Made by a program: the position numbers and the translations under genes. Below, one piece after another: positions 51,157 through 60,015 of a stretch of DNA of 64,000 bases. Origin of the DNA: an uncultured Lentisphaeria bacterium (GTDB lineage Bacteria > Verrucomicrobiota > Lentisphaeria > Victivallales > Victivallaceae). Position 1 is the stretch's first letter. The number at the start of each line of letters is the position of its first letter. Under the pieces are notes generated by a model. The model was not told the origin of the DNA, searched no databases, and worked only from the letters and a program-made list of their open reading frames with translations. The stretch spans positions 1 to 64,000 of the forward strand of contig CASFVA010000026.1 of NCBI GenBank assembly GCA_949298075.1, in the 5' to 3' direction.

Positions 51157-51184
51157 CGCCCCGGCTCCGGATTGTTCCGGGGCG
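51157..51184. repeat. GC hairpin between convergent genes
   Basis: CGCCCCGG (51157-51164) and CCGGGGCG (51177-51184) form an 8-bp stem around a 12-base loop, between the end of the BatA-like gene and the end of the FAD oxidoreductase gene. No T-tract. Confidence 0.45.
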
Positions 51185-51197
51185 GGGCGCCCGGGAG

Positions 51198-52919
51198 TCA
51201 TTGAACTTCGAATCCGAAAACGTGGAGCGGCAATTCCGCTTTCCAGGCACGTTCTGCGACCAGGCGCACGGCATCTCCCCGCATTCCGGCGAGGTCGATG
51301 AACACCAGCCGTCGGGGATTGTCATGAATCTCAGCGGCGATCTGCCAGGTACCGTTTCTCCGGATTTCGATCCGGAAATCGCGCGCCAGCATCGCCGGCA
51401 TTTCCCGCACGTCCTCGCCGTCGTCGGCGGTGTAGTTGCGCTGGCGCTTGGTATCGGCCAGATCGCTGTCGAACACCAGCCGGACCCGGTGGAGTTCGGT
51501 TTCATCGCCCAATTCATAGACCGCCGCCTGTCCCGGACTCAGCCGGGCGCCGTGCTCCACGCCGCCGCAGTCGCGGTCGATGCCGTCCCTCAGCACTTCG
51601 TGGGTGGCGCGGGCCTGACGGGTGAGTTCCGGAATCCGGCGCACCCGTCCCGGGAGCAGCTGATCCTGATCGAGCAGGGTGGACTGCAGCAGCTCCAGTT
51701 CCCGGCGGCCGAGTTCCCGCGGCGTCAGTCCCCTGCGCACCGCCAGCGCCGCCGCGGTGCCGACCGCCTGCCCCATCACGCCGCAGGTGGCCATCACGCG
51801 GATGGCGCTCATGGCCATGTGGGTGGTGGAAATGTCCCGTCCGGCGAAAAAGAGGTTGTCGATGTTTTTCGAATAGAGCGACCGGTAGGGAATGCCGAAT
51901 TGCGGGGCACTCGGATGGAAGATGTTGGGCGGTTCCGAGGTGAAGAAGGCCTCGGGATGGTGATCGTCCATGGTCCAGCCGCCGTGGGCGACGACGTCGG
52001 GATAGCGGCCGCCGCCTTCGATTTCGGTCTGGCTCATGATATGGTCTCCGACGTAGCGGATGCTTTCACGCTTGCCGGGCAGACTGCCTATCCAGTCCAG
52101 TTCCCAGCCTGAGGCTCCGCGCCAGTCGTGGTTTTTCATATATTCCCAGACGCCGTAGGCGATGCGGAGCAGCTCGTGCCGGATGGCGTCGGCGTCGGCG
52201 ATGGTGTCGCGGATGCCGCCGAATTCCATCCACCAGAAGTTTTCCCGGCGCAGTTCCCGGTCCACGAAATCGCGCCGCAGAAACGTTTTGTCGTCAAAAT
52301 GGTAGGCCCATTCCGGCGCGATGAACGGTCGGTGGTGTTTCGTGCGCCGGAGCTGGATCATGATTGAATTACCCATGGTCCGGTCATCGGCGACCGCCGG
52401 GGCGTAGGATTCGTTGAATTCCGAAGCGGCTTCACGGCCGTGTCGGAATTCCGCTCCGGAGAGGCGCAGAATGCCGTCGCCGGAGCAGTCGGCAAAGAGT
52501 TTTCCGGTCATCGTGTAACGCGTGTAATCCGTGAGCCCCCAGCCGGAAATCGCCGTTATGCGGTTTCCGGAAACGCTGACGTCGTCGATGGTGACGTTGA
52601 GCAGCAGCCGGATATTGGGTTCCGAGATCAGAAAGTCATACATGACATGATCCCAGACCGTGTACTTCAGGGTCGGATTGCGGTAATAGTTGGCCAGCAG
52701 CAGTTCTTCGAGCAGGCCGGTTTCCTTGTTTTCGGCCCCGTGGGCTCCGGCGATCCACATGCGGACTTCGCTGGAGGCGTTGCCGCCCGGCATCGGGCGG
52801 TCGTTGACAATCAGGACCTTAATGCCGTTGCGGGCGGCGGCGACAGCGGCGCACATCCCGGCGATGCCGGCTCCGACGATCACGAGATCGGCCTCCAGGG
52901 CAGTCTGACGGATTTTCAT
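51198..52919 (-). CDS. FAD-dependent oxidoreductase with C-terminal accessory domain
   Basis: A 573-residue protein. The N-terminal Rossmann motif DLVIVGAGIAGMCAAVAAAR binds FAD, followed by LIVNDRPMPGGNASSEVRMW, diagnostic of the FAD-dependent family (FAD_oxidored) common in PVC and Bacteroidetes carbohydrate loci. KLFADCSGDGILRLSGAEF and NLFFAGRDISTTHMAMSAIR complete the flavin site. The last 130 residues form a beta-rich domain with HRVRLVFDSDLAD, resembling a carbohydrate-binding-like fold. It has no signal peptide and is probably cytosolic. Substrate probably a sugar or polyol derivative by context. It has its own promoter. Confidence 0.8.
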   Translation of the reverse strand: MKIRQTALEADLVIVGAGIAGMCAAVAAARNGIKVLIVNDRPMPGGNASSEVRMWIAGAHGAENKETGLLEELLLANYYRNPTLKYTVWDHVMYDFLISEPNIRLLLNVTIDDVSVSGNRITAISGWGLTDYTRYTMTGKLFADCSGDGILRLSGAEFRHGREAASEFNESYAPAVADDRTMGNSIMIQLRRTKHHRPFIAPEWAYHFDDKTFLRRDFVDRELRRENFWWMEFGGIRDTIADADAIRHELLRIAYGVWEYMKNHDWRGASGWELDWIGSLPGKRESIRYVGDHIMSQTEIEGGGRYPDVVAHGGWTMDDHHPEAFFTSEPPNIFHPSAPQFGIPYRSLYSKNIDNLFFAGRDISTTHMAMSAIRVMATCGVMGQAVGTAAALAVRRGLTPRELGRRELELLQSTLLDQDQLLPGRVRRIPELTRQARATHEVLRDGIDRDCGGVEHGARLSPGQAAVYELGDETELHRVRLVFDSDLADTKRQRNYTADDGEDVREMPAMLARDFRIEIRRNGTWQIAAEIHDNPRRLVFIDLAGMRGDAVRLVAERAWKAELPLHVFGFEVQ

Positions 52920-53006
52920 GGATTTTTCTCCGGTTTGAATTGAAAGCGCATACAGCCGGTTCATTCGCCGGGCCTGAGCCCGAAGCCTTCTGATCCGAAC
53001 CCGGGC

Positions 53007-53035
53007 AATATAATTGGAATTCTATTCCGCGGCAA
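53007..53035 (-). promoter_or_regulatory. Promoter of the FAD oxidoreductase gene with internal inverted repeat
   Basis: On the minus strand TTGCCG (53030-53035), 17 bp spacer, TATATT (53007-53012). The spacer contains a perfect inverted repeat GGAAT-3-ATTCC (53016-53028), a good operator candidate. Confidence 0.6.
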
Positions 53036-53059
53036 GTCGAAACGGCAGAGTGGAAGCAA

Positions 53060-54307
53060 TTATTTTAAAGAAATCCCGGATTGCGGGATTTTTTTGCCGT
53101 CGTTGGCGCCGCTCTGCTTCCAAGCGGACGTTCCGGAAGGCGGGACGCCGTTCCGGGAAGTGGCGGAAGGGCCGGAGCCTGCAGTTGCCGCTTCGGATTT
53201 GGCAGTGCTTTCCGTTCCGCCAGAGGCGGTCCGGACGGGTTTGAAATCACCGGCATACGCGTCAATTCCCGCCGCCACCGCCATCACCAGGGAACGGCGG
53301 TCGTCGGCGGACATGGCGGCTTTTTCATCGTCGGCATTGGAGAGAAATCCCAGTTCGATCAGCGCCGCCGGCATGGCGGCCAGGGTCAGCACCTTGAACC
53401 TGGCGAACCGCAGTCCGCGATCGCCGCCCGGCGCGACGGCGGCGAGTTTTTTCTGCAGCTGCCAGGCCAGCGCACAATTTTCCGGGCGGTACGATTGACC
53501 GGGGGACGGTGCAAGGGCATAGGTTTCCGCTCCCCGAACGTCGGACGCGGCGGCGTAATTGTGATGCAGGGAAATGAAGAGATCGCAGTTCAGCTGTTCT
53601 GCCAGGGCGGGGCGGCGGGACAGCGGCACGAATTCATCCCGGCTCCGGGTCAGCGACACCCGGTATCCCCGCCGGCGCAGCTCAGCGGACAGCTCCTGTG
53701 CAAACGCCAGATTAAGTTGTTTTTCAACGCTGTTTTTTCCCCTGGTGCCGGGGTCGTGACCGCCGTGGCCCGGATCGAGCATGAGGTGCCGGACCGGTCC
53801 GGCGGCGGTCAGCCCGGTCAGCAGCGGCCCGGCAACCGCCTCCTGCAATTCGGGTGGCAGGACCGGCCGGCCGGCCGCATTCACCTCAACCTCTGCCGGC
53901 AGGACCACCAGCACGCCGTCGCAGTCGGCCCGGTTGCTGCCGGATTTTACTGTCAGCCGGTGTTCCCCGCGGGTCAGAATCCCAGTCCGCCGACCGTTCC
54001 GGTCTGCTTGCGGTTTCGCTGCCGGTGAAGCCGGACCCGGCGGAGTTGTGGCCGAGTCCGGCATCCGGGCTGGCTGAGGGGGTTCCGGAGCCGTCGGCGG
54101 GTCCGGACTCTTCCGGATTCCGGTTTCGGCCGCCGCTCCTGAAGCCCCTCTGTGCGACGGTCTTGCCGGTGAATCAGCTGACGCCGGATCCGGCCGGTAA
54201 CGGCGGTCCGCAATGGTGTTGCCGCAGCCGGCATTGGCAGCAGCGGCGGCAACGGCAGCGGCGATGATCGCCGCAAACAGCGGTGTGAAGCGGAATGGTC
54301 CGGTCAT
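53060..54307 (-). CDS. N-acetylmuramoyl-L-alanine amidase (Amidase_3)
   Basis: A 415-residue exported protein. The signal region ends at ANAGC, which could be a lipid-attachment site though it is not a perfect lipobox. A Pro/Ser/Ala-rich linker (about 35-110) precedes the catalytic domain (about 170-355). Zinc ligands are in LDPGHGGHDPG (His), VEKQLNLAFA (Glu) and FISLHHNYA (His), and the catalytic Glu is in ALIELGFLSN. It cuts the amide between muramic acid and the stem peptide in the periplasm, in cell separation or turnover. The C-terminal 60 residues are low complexity. The 3' end overlaps a terminator. Confidence 0.9.
   Translation of the reverse strand: MTGPFRFTPLFAAIIAAAVAAAAANAGCGNTIADRRYRPDPASADSPARPSHRGASGAAAETGIRKSPDPPTAPEPPQPARMPDSATTPPGPASPAAKPQADRNGRRTGILTRGEHRLTVKSGSNRADCDGVLVVLPAEVEVNAAGRPVLPPELQEAVAGPLLTGLTAAGPVRHLMLDPGHGGHDPGTRGKNSVEKQLNLAFAQELSAELRRRGYRVSLTRSRDEFVPLSRRPALAEQLNCDLFISLHHNYAAASDVRGAETYALAPSPGQSYRPENCALAWQLQKKLAAVAPGGDRGLRFARFKVLTLAAMPAALIELGFLSNADDEKAAMSADDRRSLVMAVAAGIDAYAGDFKPVRTASGGTESTAKSEAATAGSGPSATSRNGVPPSGTSAWKQSGANDGKKIPQSGISLK
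53071..53097. terminator. Intrinsic terminator overlapping the amidase 3' end
   Basis: AAATCCCG (53071-53078), five-base loop, CGGGATTT (53084-53091). The T run is longer on the plus strand, but only the minus-strand amidase gene ends here, and its transcript would end GGGATTTCTTT just before the stop codon. Confidence 0.55.
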
Positions 54308-54318
54308 GCCAGCAGGAA

Positions 54319-55581
54319 TTAATCCATCTTGATTACCTGACCGGTGCGGCGCGATTTCTCGGCCGCGAACACCATGAGGTGGCTCTCCAGCGATTCATCG
54401 GCGCCGGAAAGAATTTTACTGCGGTCGCCGCTGGCCAGCGCTGCCACAAAAGCCTGCATCAATCCGCCGTCACCGCCGCCGTGTCCGCTGACAATGCTGC
54501 CGTCGTTACTAACGTTGGTGTCGATTTCATAGCGGCGGTTAACCAGGAAATCCGTGACCCGGATCACATTGCTGTCGGTGTTGATGCAGCCGCGGGTACC
54601 GAAAATCCGGGTCTGGCGTCCGCCGTCGTCGCAGAACGCGGTCATGGTCATGGCCACCGTGCGGTCTCCGGAGTAATTCAGGTTGACGATCTGGTTGTCG
54701 ACCACGTCGTTGTCGCAGGCAAAGACGCAGCGTCCGTACGGTCCCTCCCGCAACGCCCGGAGTACGCCCTCCCGGCTCGTGTCGGTGGTGAGCACATTGA
54801 CCGGCCAGCCGGTGTAATTCCGGTCAATCTGGTCGCGCAGGTAGATTTTCAGGGCCGAATAAGGGCAGTTGTACTCCACAACCGCCGGACAGTCAAGACA
54901 GCGGTCGGCCGCTCCGGCCGGCTGATGTGCCCGGTTGAAATATTTCAGAAAGCCGAACGACTGCACTTCGCGGCAGCCGCCGCCCATTACATAGTTGAGC
55001 CAGTCGAGGTCATGGCAGCATTTGGCCAGCAGCATGAAACTGGATTCCTGCTCGTTGCGCCAATGTCCGCGGACAAAGGAATGGGCCTGATGGGCGTGCC
55101 CGACCGGTTCCAGGTGCTGAATTGACACCACTTCACCGATGGCACCGCTGTTCAGCAGCTTTTTGAGGGCGGTGGTGTAGGGGGTGTAGCGCAACACATG
55201 GCAGACCCCGAACATCACTCCGGCTGCTTTTACCGCGGCAACGATCCGGCGGCAGGATTCCGGTGTGGGCGCCATCGGCTTTTCGAGCAGAATGTGGTAA
55301 CCAAGTCCGGCAAAGGCGATGGCCGGCTCCTCATGCATGGCGTCCTGGGTGCAGATCATTACGCCGTCGGCCAGCTTCGGCACGCGGACCGCCTCCTCCC
55401 ACGACCGGAAACGCCGGTTTTCCGGAACGTCGTGTTCATCGGCCGTCTGATTGCGGTAGAAGTCATCGGGTTCCGCCACCGCGACGATGCGGGCCTCTTC
55501 TGGGTGTTCCTTGACGTATCTGGCATAACCGCGGCCGCGGCCGCCGCAGCCCACCACCATCAATTTGACCGGTTCCGCCAT
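54319..55581 (-). CDS. Gfo/Idh/MocA family oxidoreductase
   Basis: A 420-residue NAD(P)-dependent sugar oxidoreductase. The Rossmann motif LMVVGCGGRGRGYARYV is followed by YHILLEKPMAPTPE, the family signature with the catalytic Lys-Pro, and a C-terminal alpha/beta domain with LLAKCCHDLDWLNYVMGG, which supplies the H-D pair. The cysteine-rich segment DRCLDCPAVVEYNCPYSA is a known feature of one subgroup. GGAGG lies directly upstream of the ATG. Members oxidise or reduce sugar hydroxyls or act as glycosidases. It lies upstream of the amidase gene, 12 bp apart, on the same transcript. Confidence 0.88.
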   Translation of the reverse strand: MAEPVKLMVVGCGGRGRGYARYVKEHPEEARIVAVAEPDDFYRNQTADEHDVPENRRFRSWEEAVRVPKLADGVMICTQDAMHEEPAIAFAGLGYHILLEKPMAPTPESCRRIVAAVKAAGVMFGVCHVLRYTPYTTALKKLLNSGAIGEVVSIQHLEPVGHAHQAHSFVRGHWRNEQESSFMLLAKCCHDLDWLNYVMGGGCREVQSFGFLKYFNRAHQPAGAADRCLDCPAVVEYNCPYSALKIYLRDQIDRNYTGWPVNVLTTDTSREGVLRALREGPYGRCVFACDNDVVDNQIVNLNYSGDRTVAMTMTAFCDDGGRQTRIFGTRGCINTDSNVIRVTDFLVNRRYEIDTNVSNDGSIVSGHGGGDGGLMQAFVAALASGDRSKILSGADESLESHLMVFAAEKSRRTGQVIKMD

Positions 55582-55642
55582 TTTTCACCTCCAGGTTTGC
55601 TGATCGGAGAGCTTCGGTTCTTAAGAAATGCAATTCAGTCTT

Positions 55643-55671
55643 AATATAAACCGGTTCGGCCGGTCCGGCAA
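55643..55671 (-). promoter_or_regulatory. Promoter of the Gfo/Idh gene with internal inverted repeat
   Basis: On the minus strand TTGCCG (55666-55671), 17 bp, TATATT (55643-55648): the same hexamers and spacing as at 53007-53035. The spacer holds ACCGG-5-CCGGT (55650-55664). Confidence 0.6.
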
Positions 55672-55721
55672 TGGGAAAACAGTAAAATCCATGGATTTTT
55701 GAACATCCTGAGAGTCGCGGA

Positions 55722-56552
55722 TCAGCCTTTGACCGCCCCCGACGAGAGGCCGCGGACGAACAGTTTCATGCAGAAGAGAAACATGATCACCAACGGCAGC
55801 GACGCCACCGTGTAACCGGCCATCATCTGGCCCCAGTTGCGGGTGTATTCGCCTTCAAGGTAGAGCAGCGCCACTGACAGCACCTGCAGATTGTTGTCGC
55901 GGATGTAGAGCAGCGGTGCCACGAAATTGTTCCACGAGGCGATGATCGACAGAATGCCGAGCGTGCCGATGATCGGCATCGACATCGGAATGACGATGTG
56001 GCGGATCTGGGCGATCACGCCGCCGCCGTCGATTTCAATGGCGTCGAAGAGATCCTGGGGAATGTCCTCGATGAAGTTGCGCAGCACATAGATGTTGAAG
56101 GCCTGTCCGGCGGCGACCGCCGGCAGAATCAGCGCGAAGAGGTTGTTGTAGAGTCCGAGCGAAGTGATCAGCTTGAACATCGGCACCATGTTGGCCACCC
56201 CGGGATACAGCATCAGCAGCGTGAACACCAGAAACAGTGCTTTGCTGCCCGGCATCCGGAACCGGGCGAAGAAGAAGGCTCCGACAATGGCGAGCAGCAG
56301 CTTGAGCACGGTTTCGGTGATGGCCACAAACGCGGTATTGAAGATTTTGCCGCCGATGTAATTCCAGGCAAAAACGTAGTTTTCCCAGTGATACGGGGCG
56401 GTGGGAAACCAGGGATTCTGTGAAAACTGCACGTTGTCCTTGAGCGATATCACCACCATGAGGTAGAGCGGCAGAAACGCGAAAAACAAAATGAGGATGA
56501 TGAAGCAGTGCTTGCAGAATTCAACTCCCCGCGATCTGACCCGGCGCGCCAT
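55722..56552 (-). CDS. Carbohydrate ABC transporter permease, MalG type
   Basis: A 276-residue permease with six helices. The first helix FCKHCFIILILFFAFLPLY and the EAA loop DLFDAIEIDGGGVIAQIRHI are typical of MalG/CUT1 permeases. The C-terminus ends in FVRGLSSGAVKG, the standard MalG tail. GGGAGG precedes the ATG at 56552. It follows the MalF-type gene by ten bases. Together they form the inner-membrane pore for an oligosaccharide. Confidence 0.9.
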   Translation of the reverse strand: MARRVRSRGVEFCKHCFIILILFFAFLPLYLMVVISLKDNVQFSQNPWFPTAPYHWENYVFAWNYIGGKIFNTAFVAITETVLKLLLAIVGAFFFARFRMPGSKALFLVFTLLMLYPGVANMVPMFKLITSLGLYNNLFALILPAVAAGQAFNIYVLRNFIEDIPQDLFDAIEIDGGGVIAQIRHIVIPMSMPIIGTLGILSIIASWNNFVAPLLYIRDNNLQVLSVALLYLEGEYTRNWGQMMAGYTVASLPLVIMFLFCMKLFVRGLSSGAVKG

Positions 56553-56562
56553 GTCCTCCCCC

Positions 56563-57465
56563 CTACTTTTGCGTGCGAACGAACTTGTTGTTGATGAAGG
56601 TGAGCACAAACGTCACCAGGAAGATTACGAAGCCGATTGCGCAGCCGTATCCGAAATTCCCCCGCGAGAAAGCGTCGCGGAAAATCAGCAGCCCGGGGAC
56701 CATCGCCACGCTGTCGGGACCGCCGTCGATGCCGACGTACAGATAGACATTCTGCCACGCCTGCACCGTGTTGATCATCATCAGCAGCAGGTTGATGCGG
56801 ATCTGCGTGACGATGAGCGGCAGCTCGATGTTCGTGAATATCCGCCAGGCTCCGGCGCCATCGATTTCGGCGGCCTCGTAAATATCTTCGGAAATGCTCT
56901 GGAGTCCGGCCAGATAGATCAGCACCCCGAACGCTCCCACCCACGGAAAACCGACGAAAATCAGCGCCGGAACCGTCAGCCAGCGGTCCGACAGCCATTG
57001 AATGCTCTCCATGGGGCCGATCAGTCCGGCCATGCGCAGAAACGCGTTGAACAGGCCGCTGTTTGGCTCATAGAAATATTTCCACATCAGAATCGCCACC
57101 ATGGCCGGAATCACCATCGGCACCACAAACAGCACCCGGTAGACGTAACCGGCCCGGTCGTTGATGACGTGGTGGAGCACCACGGCGGTGATGATCGGCA
57201 GAATCATTTTGATCAAATTGGCGGCGATGAACAGACCGACCACGCCGAAGGAATGCCACAGCGTCCGGTCTCCCAGCATGAGCCGGATGTTCTGCAGTCC
57301 GACAAACTCCTCGATGTTGCTGCCGTTCCAGCGGTAGAAAATGTGAATGAAGCCGTTGTAGATCGGGAAATAGGAAAAGATCAGCACCAGGGCCAGCGGC
57401 AGTGCGATCAGCAGATAGATCGGCCAGTAGTGGCGCAGCTTTTTAACGGAGACTTCAACGGCCAT
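56563..57465 (-). CDS. Carbohydrate ABC transporter permease, MalF type
   Basis: A 300-residue permease with about six helices and the EAA loop DIYEAAEIDGAGAWRIFTNI. FLIALPLA-like first helix around HYWPIYLLIALPLALVLIF has no long periplasmic insert, unlike enteric MalF. Its start overlaps the end of the solute-binding gene by 11 bp. It pairs with the MalG-type permease; no ATPase gene is in the operon, so energy must come from a shared MsmX/MalK-like protein encoded elsewhere. Confidence 0.9.
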   Translation of the reverse strand: MAVEVSVKKLRHYWPIYLLIALPLALVLIFSYFPIYNGFIHIFYRWNGSNIEEFVGLQNIRLMLGDRTLWHSFGVVGLFIAANLIKMILPIITAVVLHHVINDRAGYVYRVLFVVPMVIPAMVAILMWKYFYEPNSGLFNAFLRMAGLIGPMESIQWLSDRWLTVPALIFVGFPWVGAFGVLIYLAGLQSISEDIYEAAEIDGAGAWRIFTNIELPLIVTQIRINLLLMMINTVQAWQNVYLYVGIDGGPDSVAMVPGLLIFRDAFSRGNFGYGCAIGFVIFLVTFVLTFINNKFVRTQK

Positions 57466-59122
57466 AATCGACGAACTCCTCTCCTTCGGGAATTTCGGTG
57501 CCGAATTCCTCGGCGATGCGACCGAGGTCGACGCGGGCGCCCTCAATGATGCGCTCCTGGTTGAGGCGCTGGGACGTGGTTTCCATGTTGATCCGGCGCA
57601 GGCGGTGGTAACCGGGATCCTTCAGAGCTCCGATGGCGAAGGAGGAACGCCGCGCCTCTATGCTCAGATTGCTGCGCCGGCAGTAGACGATGGATTCCCT
57701 GAGGTCCTCCTGGGCCCGGTCGATGGAGTCGATGAAGCTCTGCCAGACTTCGCCGGCGGGATCTTCGGAATCCGAGAGAATCGCCTGTTCGATCGCCTGG
57801 GTCACCCGCGAACGGACCAGGGTGGAGATGTCCCGGAACTGGGCGAATCCGAAGTAGCGCGCTCCCTCAAACGGCTGGCACTTGCGCAGAATGGGGTCTT
57901 CGTACTGCATGTCGCGCAGCGGCGACAGCCATTTGGTGTGGTCGACGATGGTGAGTTTGTTGATCCGGTAGGAGGTGATGAAGCGCAGGAAATCCAGCGC
58001 CAGTTCGGGTTCGCGGCTCGATTTGGGAATGCCGAACATGCCGGTGGTCCAGCCGGTTTCGGTCATGCGGCCGAGAAAGTGCTCGCTGTAGCGGTGGCCG
58101 GTGCGGCCGATTTCCGGAATCGGGATGATGTCCACCGGAAAATTCGTATTCCGGACCATGCTGTAGGCCACGATGTTGTTGTCGATGAAAAACGCCACCC
58201 GGCCGGTTGCAAACAGGAATTTGGTCTGTTCCGCGTCGATGGCCGGAAAGCCGTCGGCGAAATAGCGGCCGACGTCGGCCACCACCTCGTAGGGTGCCAG
58301 CAGCCGCCACGTCGGCAGCCGCCGGTCGGCGATGCCTTTGACCACGGTGTGGACGGTGGCGAATCCGTGATGCGGATTTATGAAGTCGTTGAAATCGGCG
58401 TTGAGCTGGTTGTTGTAATAGTTGACCAGCTGGGTGATGGTTTCCTTGGTGAAGCCGTTGACGCCGATGGGAATCAGGGGAACGCCGATTTTTTCACCGT
58501 AGGCGAGGATCTGCCTGCAGCAGTCGATCCATTCGTTGACCGTCACCGGATAGGGACGGTCGCCGCAGGCGTTGCGGAAAAGCTCGGTGTTGACGTACAT
58601 CCGGATGGTGGTCGTGTAGAGTCCGATGCCGAAATATTCGCTGAATGTTCGGTCGAAGGCGTTGGTTAGTTCATCGACGTAGGTGTCGCGCCATGGCACC
58701 CCCTCCAGCGAGGTGCCGCGGTTGTAGGGATTGGGATCGCCCAGGTGTTCCGAGAGCGGGATGAAGTACTGGTTGAGCAGGTCTCCGCCGGCCGAAAGTT
58801 CGATCACATCGGCGCAGTTGCCGCCGATGAGCTGGGTCATGAACCACTGAGGATAAGTCCGCCGTGGAATCGCCGTCTGGACCACTTTGACCTTGACGCC
58901 TTCTTTGGCCTTGAGCTCCTCGAAAATCCGGATTGCCTCGTCGAATCCCTCTCTGAAACCATCCTCCAGCTGCCAGTGGGCGAAAGTGATCGTGTGTTCA
59001 TCGCTGACGCCGGTGAGTTCAGCGGTCCGGGAAAAGGCGCCGTGCCGGATCACCATGATCAGTGACACCAGATAGAACAGCGCAAACAGAATCGCTCCGA
59101 GATGTTGCCGCCAGCTGCTCAT
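57455..59122 (-). CDS. Membrane-anchored extracellular solute-binding protein
   Basis: A 555-residue protein. A single N-terminal helix (LGAILFALFYLVSLIMVI) lacks both a lipobox and a clear cleavage site, so the protein is probably held in the membrane by this anchor rather than by lipid. ITFAHWQLEDGFREGFDEAI starts the type-1 binding fold, and the hinge and sugar-contact regions match CUT1 binding proteins (TGMFGIPKSSREPELALDFL). A further 120 residues at the C-terminus (from about 430) are helical and not part of the standard fold. It delivers an oligosaccharide to the two permeases. Overlaps the TPR gene as ATGA. Confidence 0.82.
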   Translation of the reverse strand: MSSWRQHLGAILFALFYLVSLIMVIRHGAFSRTAELTGVSDEHTITFAHWQLEDGFREGFDEAIRIFEELKAKEGVKVKVVQTAIPRRTYPQWFMTQLIGGNCADVIELSAGGDLLNQYFIPLSEHLGDPNPYNRGTSLEGVPWRDTYVDELTNAFDRTFSEYFGIGLYTTTIRMYVNTELFRNACGDRPYPVTVNEWIDCCRQILAYGEKIGVPLIPIGVNGFTKETITQLVNYYNNQLNADFNDFINPHHGFATVHTVVKGIADRRLPTWRLLAPYEVVADVGRYFADGFPAIDAEQTKFLFATGRVAFFIDNNIVAYSMVRNTNFPVDIIPIPEIGRTGHRYSEHFLGRMTETGWTTGMFGIPKSSREPELALDFLRFITSYRINKLTIVDHTKWLSPLRDMQYEDPILRKCQPFEGARYFGFAQFRDISTLVRSRVTQAIEQAILSDSEDPAGEVWQSFIDSIDRAQEDLRESIVYCRRSNLSIEARRSSFAIGALKDPGYHRLRRINMETTSQRLNQERIIEGARVDLGRIAEEFGTEIPEGEEFVDYGR

Positions 59123-59898
59123 TTTGATTTTGTCCGTTCCGCCGCCTCGTGTTCGTCGATGTAGCGGGCTGCGATCTGAGCGAGTTTGTTACGCGGATAG
59201 CGCTCGATGAATTTGCGGTAATATTTTTCCGCCGACTGGTAGTCTCCGCCGCGCCGGTCATACAGATAGCCGATCCGGAACAACGCCAGCTGGGAGAAAA
59301 TCGGATTGCCGATGCCGATATTGTAAGCCGTTTCCAGCGCCCGGGCCGCCGGAATGAATTCCCCCCGTTCAATGTAAAGCGTGGCCGCGTACATGTAGAG
59401 GGCGGTGAGGTCACGGCGGTCCCCCTGATAAGCCGCGGCAAAGGGCAGCGTGACTTCAGGCTGAGCCTCGAGATAGAGCAGGGCGTCGCAGGCGGCGGGA
59501 TCGTTGGGGTGGTTCCGGATTATTTCATCGTAAATCCCGTGCCAGTTCACATAATCGGCCCGCTGGCCGTACAGGTCGTCGCGCTGCTGCATGAGCTGGG
59601 CGCAGCGGGCCAGGCTGAGCTGACCCTGCAGCTGCAGCTCGGGAGAAAGGACTTTTTCACCGCAGAGTTCATAGAGGTCGCGCAGCCCTTCCTCGGCATG
59701 GCTGGCGCTGGGTTCATAAAGGCGGGAAAGGGCAGAGATCAGGCGGGCCTCAGGTTCCGGCAGCCGGGCCCGGGCCAGCCGGCCTGCGGTGTAATAGTCG
59801 CCGTCGGCATACGCTTCAAACATGGTGTCGCCGGCCCGGACACTTAGAGTAAGTGCCGCTGCCGCCATTATTGCAAGCGCCGTCTTGATGCCTGTCAT
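59119..59898 (-). CDS. Secreted tetratricopeptide-repeat protein
   Basis: A 259-residue protein with a signal peptide (IKTALAIMAAAALTLSVRAG) and a run of helix pairs typical of TPRs, the clearest being FRIGYLYDRRGGDYQSAEKY followed by YRKFIERYPRN. AAGGA nine bases before the ATG at 59898 supports the start. It is the first gene of the ABC operon and overlaps the solute-binding gene by four bases, so a scaffolding role beside the transporter in the periplasm is likely. Direct evidence for a partner is lacking. Confidence 0.75.
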   Translation of the reverse strand: MTGIKTALAIMAAAALTLSVRAGDTMFEAYADGDYYTAGRLARARLPEPEARLISALSRLYEPSASHAEEGLRDLYELCGEKVLSPELQLQGQLSLARCAQLMQQRDDLYGQRADYVNWHGIYDEIIRNHPNDPAACDALLYLEAQPEVTLPFAAAYQGDRRDLTALYMYAATLYIERGEFIPAARALETAYNIGIGNPIFSQLALFRIGYLYDRRGGDYQSAEKYYRKFIERYPRNKLAQIAARYIDEHEAAERTKSK

Positions 59899-59933
59899 CG
59901 GGTGAATCCTTTCCTGGGTGCTCAATTTTTTAA

Positions 59934-59962
59934 AAGATAGCATTGGGGAAAATAATTTTCAA
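59934..59962 (-). promoter_or_regulatory. Sigma-70-type promoter for the ABC transporter operon
   Basis: On the minus strand TTGAAA (59957-59962), 17 bp spacer, TATCTT (59934-59939), about 40 bp before the ATG. Confidence 0.6.
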
Positions 59963-60015
59963 GTCACTTCAGCGAGATTGAAAAATAATTTTTAAGAATA
60001 AAATGACGCCGCTGC

